Source of the DNA: Whitmania pigra
Lineage: Eukaryota > Annelida > Clitellata > Hirudinida > Haemopidae
Length of the DNA stretch: 64,000 bases
Assembly: GCA_021613335.1 (NCBI GenBank)
Contig: JAJTWR010000242.1
Location: forward strand, 478,501 to 542,500
Reading direction: 5' to 3'
Positions 1-13,017 of this stretch are shown one piece after another (positions within the stretch are counted from its first letter, which is position 1; each line of letters starts with the position of its first letter). A program made the translations under genes and the position numbers. Under the pieces are notes generated by a model. That model saw only the letters and a list, made by a program, of their open reading frames with translations. It searched no databases and was not told the DNA's origin.

Positions 1-757
1 GTCACTTGTTATAGACAGAAGTTTTCTTTTAATTTGATTTTCTGCGCGTTAAGTTGGACATCTCAGGTTGACCTCAACACCAACGACGAGTAGTTGGTGT
101 GCCTTGTGTGCCCCTGAGTTGGGCCTTTCGTGGCTCTTATTTCGCCACTAAAACATGTTTCTTTTCATCGCTCCCATCGTCAATGAGGTTAATTTGTTGA
201 GAATATCATCTAATAATAAGGACTTATTATGACTTTTAAACCTGAGTACTTGATCATCTAATCGGTAAACAACATTAATTTGCAGTCGTTAAAGAAGAAG
301 TGATAAATCAACCAATTCAAAGAGGCCAAGGTATCTATCTTTCTATCTTCAACAGATCCTTAAGCCATCAACAAATTAACCGAATCAGTAAACACTTTAT
401 TATGCAAAATGCAATTAAACAGAAGCGTTTTGTAATCGATATTTAGTCTAAGGATTGCAACGTAATACTATTGTCGAACATTCTGATGCTATTATTAATA
501 TAAAACATTTTAAATGTAATGGCATGGATTAGACTTGTAAATTCATTACCATATGTACATTTTTCATGTTTCAAATGTTCAAAACATTTATCACTTCATG
601 AGCTATACATATATTTACATTGTACTCATTTATATTGAACCCTACAGATATAAACATTTACATTGAAGAAATTTACATAGAAATAAAAATGGTACAGATA
701 GTGTTTATTAACCTGAAAACATGTAACTATTATTGCATGTATAACAAGGTCACTGTT
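1..757. other. AT-rich spacer, nothing recognised
   Basis: No coding exon, RNA gene or transposon end could be recognised here. The sequence is AT-rich and of mixed composition up to the CTCA microsatellite. Confidence 0.5.
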
Positions 758-1074
758 TCACTCACTCACTCACTCACTCACTCACTCACTCACTCACTCA
801 CTCACTCACTCACTCACTCACTCACTCACTCACTCACTCACTCACTCACTCACTCCACTCACTCACTCACTCACTCACTCACTCACTCACTCACTCACTC
901 ACTCACTCACTCATTCACTTACTCACTCACTCACTCACTCACTCACTCACTCACTCACTCACTCACTCACTCACTCACTCACTCACTCACTCACTCACTC
1001 ACTCACTCATTCACTCACTCACTCACTCACTCACTCACTCACTCACTCACTCACTCACTCACTCACACACTCTT
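758..1074. repeat. CTCA tetranucleotide microsatellite
   Basis: Roughly 315 bp of nearly pure CTCA repeats with a few single-base interruptions (for example CATTCACT units). It creates a long artificial reading frame of S-L-T-H repeats that should not be read as a gene. Confidence 0.97.
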
Positions 1075-1852
1075 TTCAGTTTACTCTTGCTCATTCTCTC
1101 TACTCTCCTCCATATTTTTATGCGCCATCTTGTTGTCGCGAATGACCACGTTTCCTCCAGCGATTTGCGAGATTTCAGCGCTGCTGTCACGAGACAAAAT
1201 GGCCGATCGACTCCGCGCAAATGGCCTCCGACTGCGATCCATTCCACCCACTCACCCATCGCCATCTACCCACCCACCCACTCATCCAGACGACCCTCTA
1301 CTCAGTCGGCTTCTCCCCATTTTATTTCGCTGTGTCGAGTGCGTTGGACGTAAGGATCGTGTTTGCTTAGTTTATAGTGTGGACGCGCTAATGGCCGACT
1401 CCGTGCCTCGAGTTGCATCAACTTGGCATTATTTAAAGAATATTGTTTAATAATCTTACAAACGCGCAATCAAATAATTAAGTTTATATTGAAAATAATT
1501 ATATTTATATTGAATTGTTTTCATGATTATAGTTAGTATCACCTAATACAATAGATAAAATCATCACAAAGACTTCAGATGCCAATCTTCCTCAACAGAT
1601 CTCCAGATCTCTCTACAAAATACTTGACATTGACAATCACTCTTATTTAGCCAGTACTCGGCACCAAGACTTCACGATAGTTACAGTTAATAACGTTCCT
1701 AACTATTAGTGAAATATTTGGCGAATAAACTTATCAATAAACATAAATTAAGTCCCGTCGCTTATTACACTACAAATTCGTAAGTATGTTAAAACTGAAC
1801 GCACTGTTGAGTGTTGAAAGTTAAGTATGATTTATTAGTATCACTGGACGCT
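1075..1852. other. Spacer between the two microsatellites
   Basis: About 780 bp. The first 370 bp are less AT-rich than the surroundings and contain a pyrimidine-rich stretch, but no protein or RNA family is recognised. No feature is called. Confidence 0.4.
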
Positions 1853-2378
<526 letters not shown>

Positions 2379-3210
2379 ATGCGCCTTTAACCACTGTTTA
2401 TTCAATATCTGCTTTTTTCATTGTAACTTATAATTGTTGTTGCTAAGTTATCAACATTATTTTGCATTATTAAGATGTATGCATTGAAACTAGAGTGATT
2501 ATTGCCAATATAATCGATGTTTCGAATTGTTAAGTAACAATTTAGGGTTTTTTATTTAAGAATTCTTTGATACGTAAATGTCAATAACTAGTTTAATTAT
2601 TAATTTAATTAAAAAATAATAGTTTACAATTGAAAAAAAATACAATTTCAATATCAACACACAGATTCGAATACTCGTCATGCGAGAAAATGAATATTTA
2701 TCTCAATATCACCGTAGAGAGGACATTTCGACATAAGGCACTAAACATCGACCGCTGAGAAAATGTCGCCCTGAGTCACGTGAGCATTTCTTTGCCTAAT
2801 TGAATGCACCCAGTTACCGGAAGTCGTTCAGGGTTGGAGATCCGATGCAAATGTGCCTGTCACTCTTTTTCCTTTTGTCAAATGTTCGTATCATCGCCTT
2901 TCTGACTATCAATGGATACAATTGATACAGGAAATACACGAAATTTGCTAAGTTGTCTTTGTGAAACAATAATTGCGTCACTCTAAAGAATGCATTATTG
3001 ATTGTTCGCAGCTAAAAAATGATGTTCACAATAAAACCTTTTCCTCTTTAAATAGACATTTCCGGTCTTCATGGACCTCTGGCGAATGTTATAAATTTCT
3101 ATGCACTTCCGCTTGTGGATTCCGTCTCCATTTTTTTTTTATTGTATAGAAAACTGTGACTGTTCTCTAATTCCGAAACAATAACCAATATAAGATTAAT
3201 AAGCATAAAA
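2379..3210. other. Spacer upstream of the 28S rRNA relic
   Basis: About 830 bp without a recognisable exon or transposon end. Nothing could be assigned to the rRNA similarity that begins just after it. Confidence 0.4.
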
Positions 3211-4104
3211 GAAAGATGGTGAATTATGCCTGAGCAGGATGAAGTCAGAAGAAATTCTAGTGGAAGTTCGCAGCGATTCTGACGCGCAAATCGATCGTCA
3301 AACTTGGGTATAGGGCGAAAGACTAATCGAGGTTCCCCTCAAGAATGCTGGCGCTCATACCAGCAGTTTTATCCGGTAAAGCGAATGATTAGAGGTTTTG
3401 GGGACCTCAACAGACCTCAGCCTATTCATAAACTTTAAACGGGTAAGACGTCCGTCTCGCTCGATTGGAGTCGATCGTGCGAGTGCCAGCCGGGCCATTT
3501 TTGGTAAGCAGAACTGGCGATGCGGGATGAACCGAAAGTTCGGTTACTGCCGTGGAAGTCGGAATCCGCTAACTTACCTGTTGAATCAACAAGACCTAAA
3601 GATGGATGGGCGATTTGACAGGCGCTGCGGTGTGCGTTGAAGCCTTTAAGTTTTGTAGTAGCAAATATTCAAACGAGAACTTTGAAGACTGATTTGGAAA
3701 AAAGTTCCATGTGAAAAGCAGTTGAACATGGATCAGTAGGGACCAAGAGATAGGTCAATAACGAGATTTGTTGCTCAGCGTCGCCGTCATCATACTTCGC
3801 CCTATCGAAAGTAGATCGGGTTAATATTCCCGAACTCAAGACCGGAGATTAGCTGTCTCTAGGGCATGTTAAGCGCGGTAACGCAAACGAACCAGGAGAT
3901 GTCGACGCGGGTCTCTTTTCTTCGTAAGGAGCCCAAATCCTGGAATCGACTTGTCCGGCGATGGAGTCTTCAGCTACCGTAAAGCCCGGATTGTCCTTGG
4001 GTTCTTTCCGTGGAAGGCTCCAGCTACGTCGTGTCGGTCGTTGCCCATGGGCTTCTATGCGATGTTCGTTGTCCGAAAGTCCAACTTAGAACTGATACGG
4101 ACTC

Positions 4105-4138
<34 letters not shown>

Positions 4139-4150
4139 CCGATGGCCGCT
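3211..4150 (+). pseudogene. Degenerate 28S rRNA gene fragment
   Basis: The stretch reads collinearly along the middle of animal 28S rRNA. Recognisable blocks are GGTGAATTATGCCTGAGCAG near the start, CAAATCGATCGTC at about 3287, AAAGCGAATGATTAGAGG at about 3378, GGTAAGCAGAACTGGCG at about 3504, GGAAGTCGGAATCCGCTAA at about 3553, AGCAGTTGAACATGG at about 3717 and GAATCCGACTGTCTAATTA at about 4108. Several conserved helices are missing or changed; for example the segment that normally follows GACTAATCG is deleted. It ends just before the part of 28S that appears separately in the TUBGCP6 intron. The block deletions and substitutions in core regions argue for a pseudogene and not a working rDNA unit. 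No 18S, 5.8S or spacer is seen beside it. Confidence 0.9.
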
Positions 4151-4577
4151 GCCAGTGTTTTAAAAGTAATTTCTAGTAAGTAATTAATAATAATAATAAT
4201 TAATATTTAGTTGAAAAACAAAATAGCTTATTTCCTCAGATCGTTAATATAAGACCTTAAAAGAATATTCCGTCTCCATAATTAAATCCTTAACTTCACT
4301 TTTTGCATTTCATATTGCTTTTAGTTGTGGTCGCTCGTGGAGTTTTTGAGTCTGAGAGCGGTTTGTTTATCTTCCGAGGCATTGTTTCTGAAGTTTTATT
4401 TGCCGGTCAAATAAATTTTTAAAAGTTTATTTTGCAAATTATCTAGTTACTTTGGTAGCGACACGTCCGAAGCTTCGGTTAACTAACAAACTTCTGCGGA
4501 GCTAGCTTCTCTATAAATAGATTTCTGATTGATACAAAAGCTGTTAAATTGAATATATTAAGACAGTAGATTAGAAG
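4151..4577. other. Upstream region of MTR4
   Basis: About 430 AT-rich bases between the rRNA relic and the MTR4 start codon. The promoter and 5' untranslated region of MTR4 should lie here, but no TATA box or initiator could be chosen with confidence. Confidence 0.35.
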
Positions 4578-7500
4578 ATGTCGACCAGTTCAACAGAACA
4601 TTTGCTCGAAACCACGAAAAAAAGGTCATTATTTGCATTTTTCAAAATTAGAAATTAATCTAATTCAGATCACATTAACATTTCGTTTTACAATCACGTG
4701 GAACTATCTATTTTTGGACTTAATATTTTTCATGTCAAACACTGCTAATTAGGATAATTTGTTGCAAAAATCTGATAAAACATTTATATATCAGATCCAG
4801 ATCAGATTGATATATGATGTGCTCTCATATGTCTAGTGATTAAGATCTCAGCCCTTTGTGATGCTAATGATCGCAGGACTGCTGTCGTAATCATGTGGTT
4901 ATATATATTGGCATTTAATGTGAAGACATATAATTTTGACATCTATTTATGAATGGAAATTTAATGCCAAGTTTCTTCTTATTATAAAATTATGTTAATT
5001 TTGAATTTTAATTTAATTTATATTGCTTTTGAAATTTCAAACACTTTTAAGTTTTAAAAACCTTATTTTTAAATAAAGGTCTCATCCAGCAAATGAAGAA
5101 AATGCATCTAAGAAGATTAAGAAGGATGAAAAAAGGTTTACCACTATAAAATATTCTGAAGATTTTTAACTCAATACATAACATTGAAAACCTAAATTCA
5201 TCTAATATTTCAAAAACTATTTCATTTATCGTTTATCTTAAATTTTTTATAACATTGCCATCAATTTGTTTTTGCAGCACAATGAATGCCATTAAAATCT
5301 ATCATCTGGATGCATCGGGAGATTGCTTGCATCACGTTGCTGTTCCTCCAGGAATCAGTTACACCCCTCTGAAGATGAGTAATTCGCAAACACCGGCCAA
5401 AGAATACGATTTCATTCTTGATCCATTCCAGAGAGAGGCCATTTTATGTCTTGAAAATAATCATTCTGTCCTCGTGTCTGCTCACACGTCTGCTGGAAAA
5501 ACTGTTGTGGCTGAGTCAGTTATTTTTTCTTAATTTTTGGGCTCAATTAGGAGTGCTCTCAATGCGATTTAATTCTTGTGTTGGTCATTTCGTGGACTGA
5601 TTACATTTGTATGCTATTCTTTCTGATTTATTTGTAGTTATTAGTAAATGGCTAATTACTATTTTACTATTTATTATTAGCAATCTAATATGTTCTTCCA
5701 TCAAATTTACCTGGAAATTCATTATAATAGGTACGCAGTGGCCATGTCTCTGAAAAGCAAGCAGAGAGTCATTTATACGACTCCCATAAAAGCCCTGAGC
5801 AACCAAAAGTACAGGGAGTTGTACAATGAATTCAGCGACGTTGGTCTCATCACAGGAGATGTCACCATCAATCCTACTGCCAGTTGTCTCATAATGACCA
5901 CCGAAGTTCGTCACATTTTGGAATCGAATTAAATTTCCAAGTAAAACTTGAAAGATATTTTTAAAATTAATTAATTAATTTTTTAATTTAGATCCTTCGA
6001 AGCATGCTGTACAGGGGGTCGGATATAATCAAAGAGGTGGCTTGGGTGATTTACGACGAGATTCACTACATGAGAGACAAAGGTCTTAATTGCTTATCGA
6101 CTTATGTTTATGCTTATCAACATGTTTTTCAATTCAAATACAATTCATTTCGATGCCTGATAATCCTATCAGTATTTTCATTGGCACTGTATAAGCATTT
6201 AAGTTTCGTAACAAGGTTTACTAAAATGATAAATCATCATTCTCAAAAGAATGTAACATTAATTACTATGTATGATGATTAAATTTATAAATGGTATATT
6301 TAATGTTTCAGAGAGAGGAGTAGTGTGGGAGGAGTCAATTATTTTGCTTCCTGATCACATCAGATACGTCTTCTTGTCGGCCACCATTCCAAATGCCAAA
6401 CAGTTTGCTGAGTGGATTTCATACATTCACAAACAGGTCGGTGTTATTCATGCGTGCTTTATCAATGAATAATCAATATAAATTGATATTGAATATTAAT
6501 ATTATCATAATTAGTCAGACCTGTTTAAGCATTAATGAGACATTACTGATTACTAGAATTATAAATTAATTCCAGCCATGTCACATCATCTGCACTACGT
6601 ACAGACCAACACCTCTTCAGCACTTCATATTTCCTGCCGGTGGTGAAGGCATCCAATCGGTTGTCAATGAAAAGGTTTGTGGCGAAGATATGTCTCTACA
6701 TAAGTTGTTCATTTTTAAACTATGCACACATACATACACACACGCACACACATGCATTCTAAAGAAAATGCATCTTAATATCAGTGATGCTTTTATAAAG
6801 TCAGTCTACATTTTCATCATTTCTTCAGGGATCATTTTCCGAGGAGAACTTTGAGAGGGCCATGTCAGTTTTGAAGGACAAACCTGACACCAGCAGCAAG
6901 GATCAGAGATCAAAAGGTAATTCAGTAATCCTCTACCGACTTTATAGAATGCGTTCATTAAATCTAAAGTGGTTGAAGATAATCATTGTTCTGATCTGAA
7001 ATTTAAATACTTACACCAATTTAAACCAATTTAACCAATTAAATTTCAGAGGAGTCGAGCTGCTTCAAGATCGTCAACATGGTCAAAAGGAGGAGCCTCG
7101 ACCCGATCATAGTTTTCTGTTTCAGCAGAAAAGAATGCGAATTTTATGCTCTCCAGTTCTCGAAACTCGATTTCAACTCAGGTAATGTCTCATCCTGTTT
7201 TAATTTCTTTTTTTAATCTGCTGAATTAAGGAGTTAATAAGAAAAATGTGATAAAATTAATTTAAATAATGATAATTGAATCGTCGGCCAGATTAACATT
7301 GCAAGATATAACTCATTCTCCTCTAAAGGGCATTTTTTAGAAATATTGATCAATAATTTAATTCAAAATTGGTTCTTAATGCAGATGAAGACAAGGCCAC
7401 CGTGCAATTGGTCTACGACAGTGCAATTATGACTCTCCAGGAAGAAGACAGAGTCTTGCCGCAGGTTGTTCATCTTATTTTTAATTATTTTTAACCTCAG

Positions 7501-10500
7501 GAAGGTTCTTCACTCTATAAAAATGCACTTCATGACCTTTATAGTCATTAGTGGCAGATGTGCCATGAATTGCTTTGAGATTGATTTTTGCACAAATTAA
7601 TTGAATTCTTTGCATTGCTCCTTAAAGGCTTTTTATTTTTAAATTCATGTTCGTGTTATTTTCTTTAATTTATGCAAGAATAACGATGATGTCATGGCGG
7701 TGGTGATCGTGCAATGATGACAATTTCTGATGTTTTAGGTAAAACTCATTCTTCCTCTGCTCTTGAAAGGCATCGGAATTCACCACTCGGGATTGTTGCC
7801 TATCGTCAAGGAAACCATCGAAATTCTTTTCTCCGAGGGTCTCATTAAGGTTGTTAACTGATTGCATTGTTGTTACGATTCCTATTGAATATTTAACCAT
7901 CTGTTGCTAACTGATTGCATTGTTGTTACGATTCCTATTGAATATTGAACCACCTGTTGTTACAGGTTATCATTAAATTGATTGTTGATGTATGAAAACA
8001 AAAATCACATTATTAGGGGATGTTGTCATGAATTGACGAAGTGATGTAAATATTTTATTTCAAATGAATTAATTGACAGGCTCTTTGTGCTACTGAAACA
8101 TTTGCTATGGGACTGAACATGCCAGCCAGATCTGTTCTGTTTACAAGTGCATCAAAATTTGATGGCAAGAATTTCAGATGGGTGAGTTTTGTTATTTCCA
8201 GTGTTTGAATTGGAACATTAAGATGTTGGAGAAATATTTCATGAACTTTTAGTATATTATTGTTATTAGTAGTAGTAGTATTATTGTTGTTGCTACGATC
8301 GTTACTAATTTGCCATCTTAATATTATTATTGTTGTTGTCGTCTTAGATAACCTCTGGAGAATACGTGCAGATGAGTGGCAGGGCAGGAAGGAGGGGCCT
8401 TGATGACAAAGGAACGGTCATCCTCATGGTGGACGACTCCATGACTCCCGAGGTTGCCAGGAACATCATCATGGTGAGTATTTGTGCTTTTTAAATTAGC
8501 TATTTGCATAATTACTTATGTTAGCAGAATGAATTAAGCTATTTAAAACACGTCAGCAAACTCATTAATCCGATTTGAAAATTCCGAGTATTTACTGTTT
8601 CTATCATCGCAGGGGCAACCTGACCAGTTGAACAGTGCTTACCACTTGTCTTACAACATGATTCTCAACATGTTGAGAGTCGAAGGCATCAACCCAGAAT
8701 ATGTCCTCGAAAAATCCTTTTTCCAGTTCCAAAATTATTCTGCCATCCCCAACATCACAGAAAGTAATTATCTCCATTTTAATTTTAATTCTCACTTTAT
8801 TTAAATGAACTGAACGTTCAAGTCATCTGAATGAATATCCATACATTATCGATTATTTGCATTTTAATCTTTGTGAATGATTTTTAAATCTTGAATAACT
8901 CGATGACCAGGATTAAAAGATGCAGAAGAACGTTACTCCAACTTCCAGGTCGAAGATGAGGTCAGCGTTTCGACCTTTGACCTGACGAAAGAGAAGCTTG
9001 AAGACAACTTGAAGAGAATGTTGTGCTTCATTCAAAAGCCTCAGTATTTGTTGCCATTCCTCTGCCCAGGAAGACTTGTCAAGGTAGGAATTGTTTACTG
9101 AATGATTATTATTACTATTATTACTATTATTGCTGCTGTGCTCGCATGAATATTGTGGATTACTACATCATTATTATACTACATTACAATTATTATTATT
9201 ATTTCAATCATACATATTTCCTTTAGTAACCAGTTTGGTTCATTGTTGTTATTATTATTATCAACTAATTGATTGTTAACTGGTTAACGAGTGCTTTCAT
9301 ATATTATTGGGTGGTTGAATCAAGGTAATGCTTTTAATGAATTGTGTTGAATTTAATAGATTGTAAATGAGGACACAGATTTTGGATGGGGTGTGGTGAT
9401 CAATTTTAAGAAGAAGAAATCATGTAACACTATGAAGGTATGTATTTGTTATTTTCAATTATCTTTCTACCTGTTTATGTAAAGCATCAAAAAATTATAA
9501 ACAAAAGTGTATGAGGTTCAACATCTGAAAACACAATGCAAAACTTAACACCCTCACAACAATTACTTGCTAATGCTCATTTAAACGTTGTTAACATAAT
9601 TGATGTTGTAACAGCCAAAAGGTGACAATACGGAGGAAGGAATGGGTTTTCATGCCGATGTTCTCCTCAGACTTAAGAAGGGATCGTCGTGCTCGGGACA
9701 GTTGAAGGATATCAAACCCTGCTCAACCAATGAGGAGGAAGGAGATGCTGTGGTGGGTGTGGTTTATTGCCTTAAGAAGTAACTCAAAATATGGTAGTTT
9801 CTTTGTTATGTAAATTGTTGTTTATGTTTGCAGATTGTTCCTGTTTATTTGCTGACCATAAGCTCCATCAGTAAAATCCAACTCCATGTACCGAGCGACC
9901 TCAGAAGGTCAGACTCCAAGAATGCTTTGATGGCATCTCTAAAGGTTTGCATCTTTGTTGCATTTATTGTCTTATTGTTAATTATTTAGTTAATTAATTT
10001 TAATTGATATTACTGTTTAAGTTATATCACATTAATTTTTTTTTACTGGGATTGCAAGTAGGTGCAATTTCTTATGATAATTCTTCTGAATATTTACAGA
10101 ATGTTCTTGGCAAATTCCCTGCTGGCTTGCCTCTGCTGGATCCCATCGAGGACATGGGAATCAAGGAAGAAGCTTTTCTTAAAATAGCAAAGGTTCGTTT
10201 TATGCTTTTACTGTAGAAGTCAACGTAAATTCATTTGTGCATTATCATTTCTTATTGAATAACTTTTTAACTAAGTATTTCATTATGATTCAAATATCCT
10301 TCAATTGTATTTTGTGTTTGCTTAAGTTCATGAATAAATAAACATGCATCTCTTTAAATTATTTTAAATATTAAATATTTATTTTAATTTAGGAAGCAAA
10401 AGAACAACAAGACCGACTGAACTCGCATCCGTTCAACAAAAACCCGAAGAAGAAGGAAATTTATGCACAATTCTTGGAAAGAGAAAAGGCAAGCTATTAA

Positions 10501-12056
10501 CTTTAGTGATTTGCATTCAATGTTAAATTTATTTGTTTTTATTGTGTTGGCCATTATTAGCATTTTGTTATATTTGTAATGTTCATTTATGATCTGCAAG
10601 ATTTCACCATTGGAATTTAGCAGTGAATTGTTGTGGTATTAATTGAGCATACATATATTGTTGTGGTATTAATTGAGCATAAGTATATTGTTGTGGTATT
10701 AATTGAGCATACATATATTGTCGTGTTATTAATTGAGCGTATGTATATTGTCGTGTTATTAATTGAGCATACATATATTGTCGTGTTATTAATTGAGCAT
10801 ACGTATATTGTCGTGTTATTAATTGAGCATACATATATTGTCGTGTTATTAATTGAGCATAAGTATATTGTCGTGTTATTAATTGCAGATACGCAGTGAG
10901 ATAAAGCAGCTGAGTGCAGAGTTGAAGCAGACTAGATGCTTGTTGAAGATGGAAGAATTGAAGAAAATGAAACGTGTTCTCAAAAGACTGAAATACATTG
11001 ATTCCAAGGAGGCCATCGAAATGAAAGGCAGGGTTGCTTGTGAAATAAGCAGGTGAGTCATAATTAACCAGATTTTCGTCGTCATTACTTTTTCATAACA
11101 GTTTAAATGACGTTAGCAAATGCATGGAATTGATTTATGATTGCAGTGGGGACAACCTGGTTGTGACGGAGTTGTTGTTAAATGGAGTCTTTAATGAAAT
11201 GACGGCGGCCGAATGTTGCTCCCTCCTCAGCTGTTTTGTTTTCCAAGAAAAAGCTCAGGAGATGCCCAAGTTGACTGAAAAATTATCCAATGCCCTTTCA
11301 CAGCTCAAGGTTTGTTGCTTAAAATCTCGTGAAGCTTGCAAGTTTTCTACAAATGCCTTGTTTTTATTATCCAGGAAACTGCGCGACAGGTGGCAACAGT
11401 AAGTAAGGAGATGGAGGTGTTGAAGGATGAAGATGAGTACATCGATTCGTTCAAGCCTCACCTCATGGGGGTCGTGCTTGAATGGGCCAAAGGAACCTCT
11501 TTCGTCAAAATCACTCAGATGACCAACATTTATGAAGGTCAGTGTTTTTTTTTAGTATTTGTTGAACCTTCTGACATGAGAGAACTTAATTGCCACTTTA
11601 TTTTAACCATTTATGAAGTCTTGATGAAACTTGTAAATTTGTTTGAAGGCTGCATATTATGTCTATTTCTCTATGTCTAGTTTTTGCTTTAATGCAGAAA
11701 AGTACTGCTCTGAATTGGCTTGCATGTATGAATGACTTAAACAAATCTTTGATTCAATTATTTATAAATTCCATTGCTATGTCAGGGAGCATTATCAGAT
11801 GTCTGAGGAGGTTGGAAGAATTTATGAGGCAAATGGTTCAAGCAGCGAAAACCATTGGCAACGAAGATCTGGAGAAGAAGTTCACAGAGGGTCAGTTGTT
11901 AATATTTTAACAAAATTAAATTATTGTTGTTGTAAAGAACACGTCCAAGTATATCATGCAAGCATGACATAATTTTAAGAATTGGTTGCTTATTAATTGA
12001 CAGGAATCCAGTCCATTAAGAGGAATATTGTGTTCTCTGCGAGCTTATATTTGTAA
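4578..12056 (+). CDS. MTREX: Mtr4 exosome RNA helicase (SKIV2L2), 25 exons
   Basis: This is the ATP-dependent DExH helicase that feeds RNA to the nuclear exosome (TRAMP and NEXT complexes). Exons: 4578-4624, 5079-5135, 5278-5514, 5731-5905, 5992-6082, 6312-6436, 6576-6674, 6829-6916, 7050-7181, 7385-7464, 7739-7849, 8080-8181, 8348-8473, 8613-8763, 8911-9083, 9360-9437, 9615-9752, 9834-9944, 10100-10192, 10393-10488, 10889-11052, 11147-11309, 11375-11537, 11786-11890, 12004-12056. They sum to 985 codons plus stop (human protein 1042 aa). Motif I AHTSAGKT is near residue 105, DEIH at 6055-6066 (residue ~194), SAT in LSATIPNA near 224, and [10 protein letters not shown] near 456. The KOW/arch insert follows, and the C-terminal DSHCT domain (from ~825) ends in the family's conserved ASLYL. 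The acidic N-terminal tail is shorter than usual. All introns are GT-AG except the GC-AG intron after 10488. AATAAA occurs about 45 bp past the stop. Confidence 0.97.
7853..7960. repeat. 53-bp tandem duplication in an MTR4 intron
   Basis: Two adjacent near-identical copies with a period of 53 bp, containing CTGATTGCATTGTTGTTACG. The first copy begins within a few bases of the splice donor after the exon ending at 7849. It lies in the intron and does not alter the reading frame. Confidence 0.9.
10489..10490 (+). other. GC splice donor in MTR4
   Basis: The exon ending at 10488 is followed by GCAAGC and not GT. The upstream AAAAG is a good donor context, and the frame joins in phase 0 to the exon at 10889, where the protein similarity to Mtr4 resumes. 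GC-AG introns are a known minor class spliced by the major spliceosome. Confidence 0.85.
10628..10888. repeat. 30-bp minisatellite ending in a splice acceptor
   Basis: Eight full 30-bp units (starts at 10628, 10658, 10688, 10718, 10748, 10778, 10808 and 10838) plus a 21-bp partial ninth unit at 10868-10888. The first three units carry TTGTTGTGGTATT and the rest TTGTCGTGTTATT. Every unit contains TATTAATTGAGCA; in the last, partial unit this becomes TATTAATTGCAG, which is the splice acceptor of the MTR4 exon at 10889. The array sits in the GC-AG intron and gives spurious repeat reading frames on both strands. Confidence 0.95.
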
Positions 12057-13017
12057 ATTGAGCAAATGATTAAACTGTTTATTGTTTTGTTTGTCTTCAT
12101 AAATAAACTTTGGGTTAGTTTTAAAGCCTTGCGTGATTTTCTGAAGAAATTGGAAAACTCCAAAATATTTAGTTGAAATGATCGGTCGTTGAGGGAATTA
12201 CCCATGCTAAGTGAATGTAATTCACTTTCAACTAGGCCATGGAGATCCTTTCATGATTAAGCTTAACAAAACGGCGTCTGCAGATACTGCCAATTTCATA
12301 TCGTCGATCACGACTGCCAAACTTCGCAATGGCCGCAATGAGCTGCTTCCTAATTGTGCACAATACGCAATCTCACACCATTGGACTAATATATAAATTC
12401 TAGAAATGTTGCGCTATCTGCATCAACTCCCTGAATCCTCTTAACGTCAATGCGTAAAATTTAGTTTTCATCAGCGCCCTTACATTGACAACAGTAGCCT
12501 GCTAGCTCAATGCCTAATCCCTATTAGTATTTCAGATCTGACATGCAAATCTTGAAAAATGCTAATTGGTCCGCAAAAATTTGCCGATTTTTGATCCACT
12601 ATCCCCTAATTTGCGTACATCCGCATTGCCCAAATACAATAACAAATATATATCCGCAATAGGAAACTTTAGTGTCCCAAGAAACAACCTCATTGAAGCC
12701 TATTTGCAACCAATAATACATTTGTTGATTGTCGGTGATTAATTTAGTTCTATCCAGCAAATATTGCGACGCTTGCCTTAGTTTGAGAAGTCTTTTATGA
12801 CCTCGTCCCAGGTCAACAACGGAAACAAAATCAAAAAAAAATTTTTAAAGTGCAAATCCCTCAGAAGCAAGTCTGCCTTCAAAGGAACCCCCAACTGCAG
12901 ACGACCCCTAACAATGACCTACTAGACACCAACAACATAACTACAAAATTGTAATAAAATGACCATGCTTCAACATTTATTAAATTGCATTAAGTTATAA
13001 CATTTCCCTCTGAAGTA
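12057..13017. other. Spacer between convergent MTR4 and PUF60
   Basis: About 960 bp holding the 3' ends of two convergent genes. An AATAAA near 12101 suits the MTR4 3' end. No further gene or transposon is recognised; a short reading frame at 12211-12396 has no recognisable features. Confidence 0.5.

Noticed and set aside
620..1450. 276-codon frame rich in S-L-T-H repeats
   Set aside because: It is the translation of the CTCA microsatellite with unremarkable flanks.
3398..3640. 80-codon frame inside the 28S relic
   Set aside because: It is a shadow frame of rRNA sequence.
10604..10899. Repeat proteins on both strands ([10 protein letters not shown] and VVLIEHTYI type) or a CRISPR-like array
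   Set aside because: Both frames come from a 30-bp minisatellite inside an MTR4 intron. There are no spacers between units and the genome is animal.
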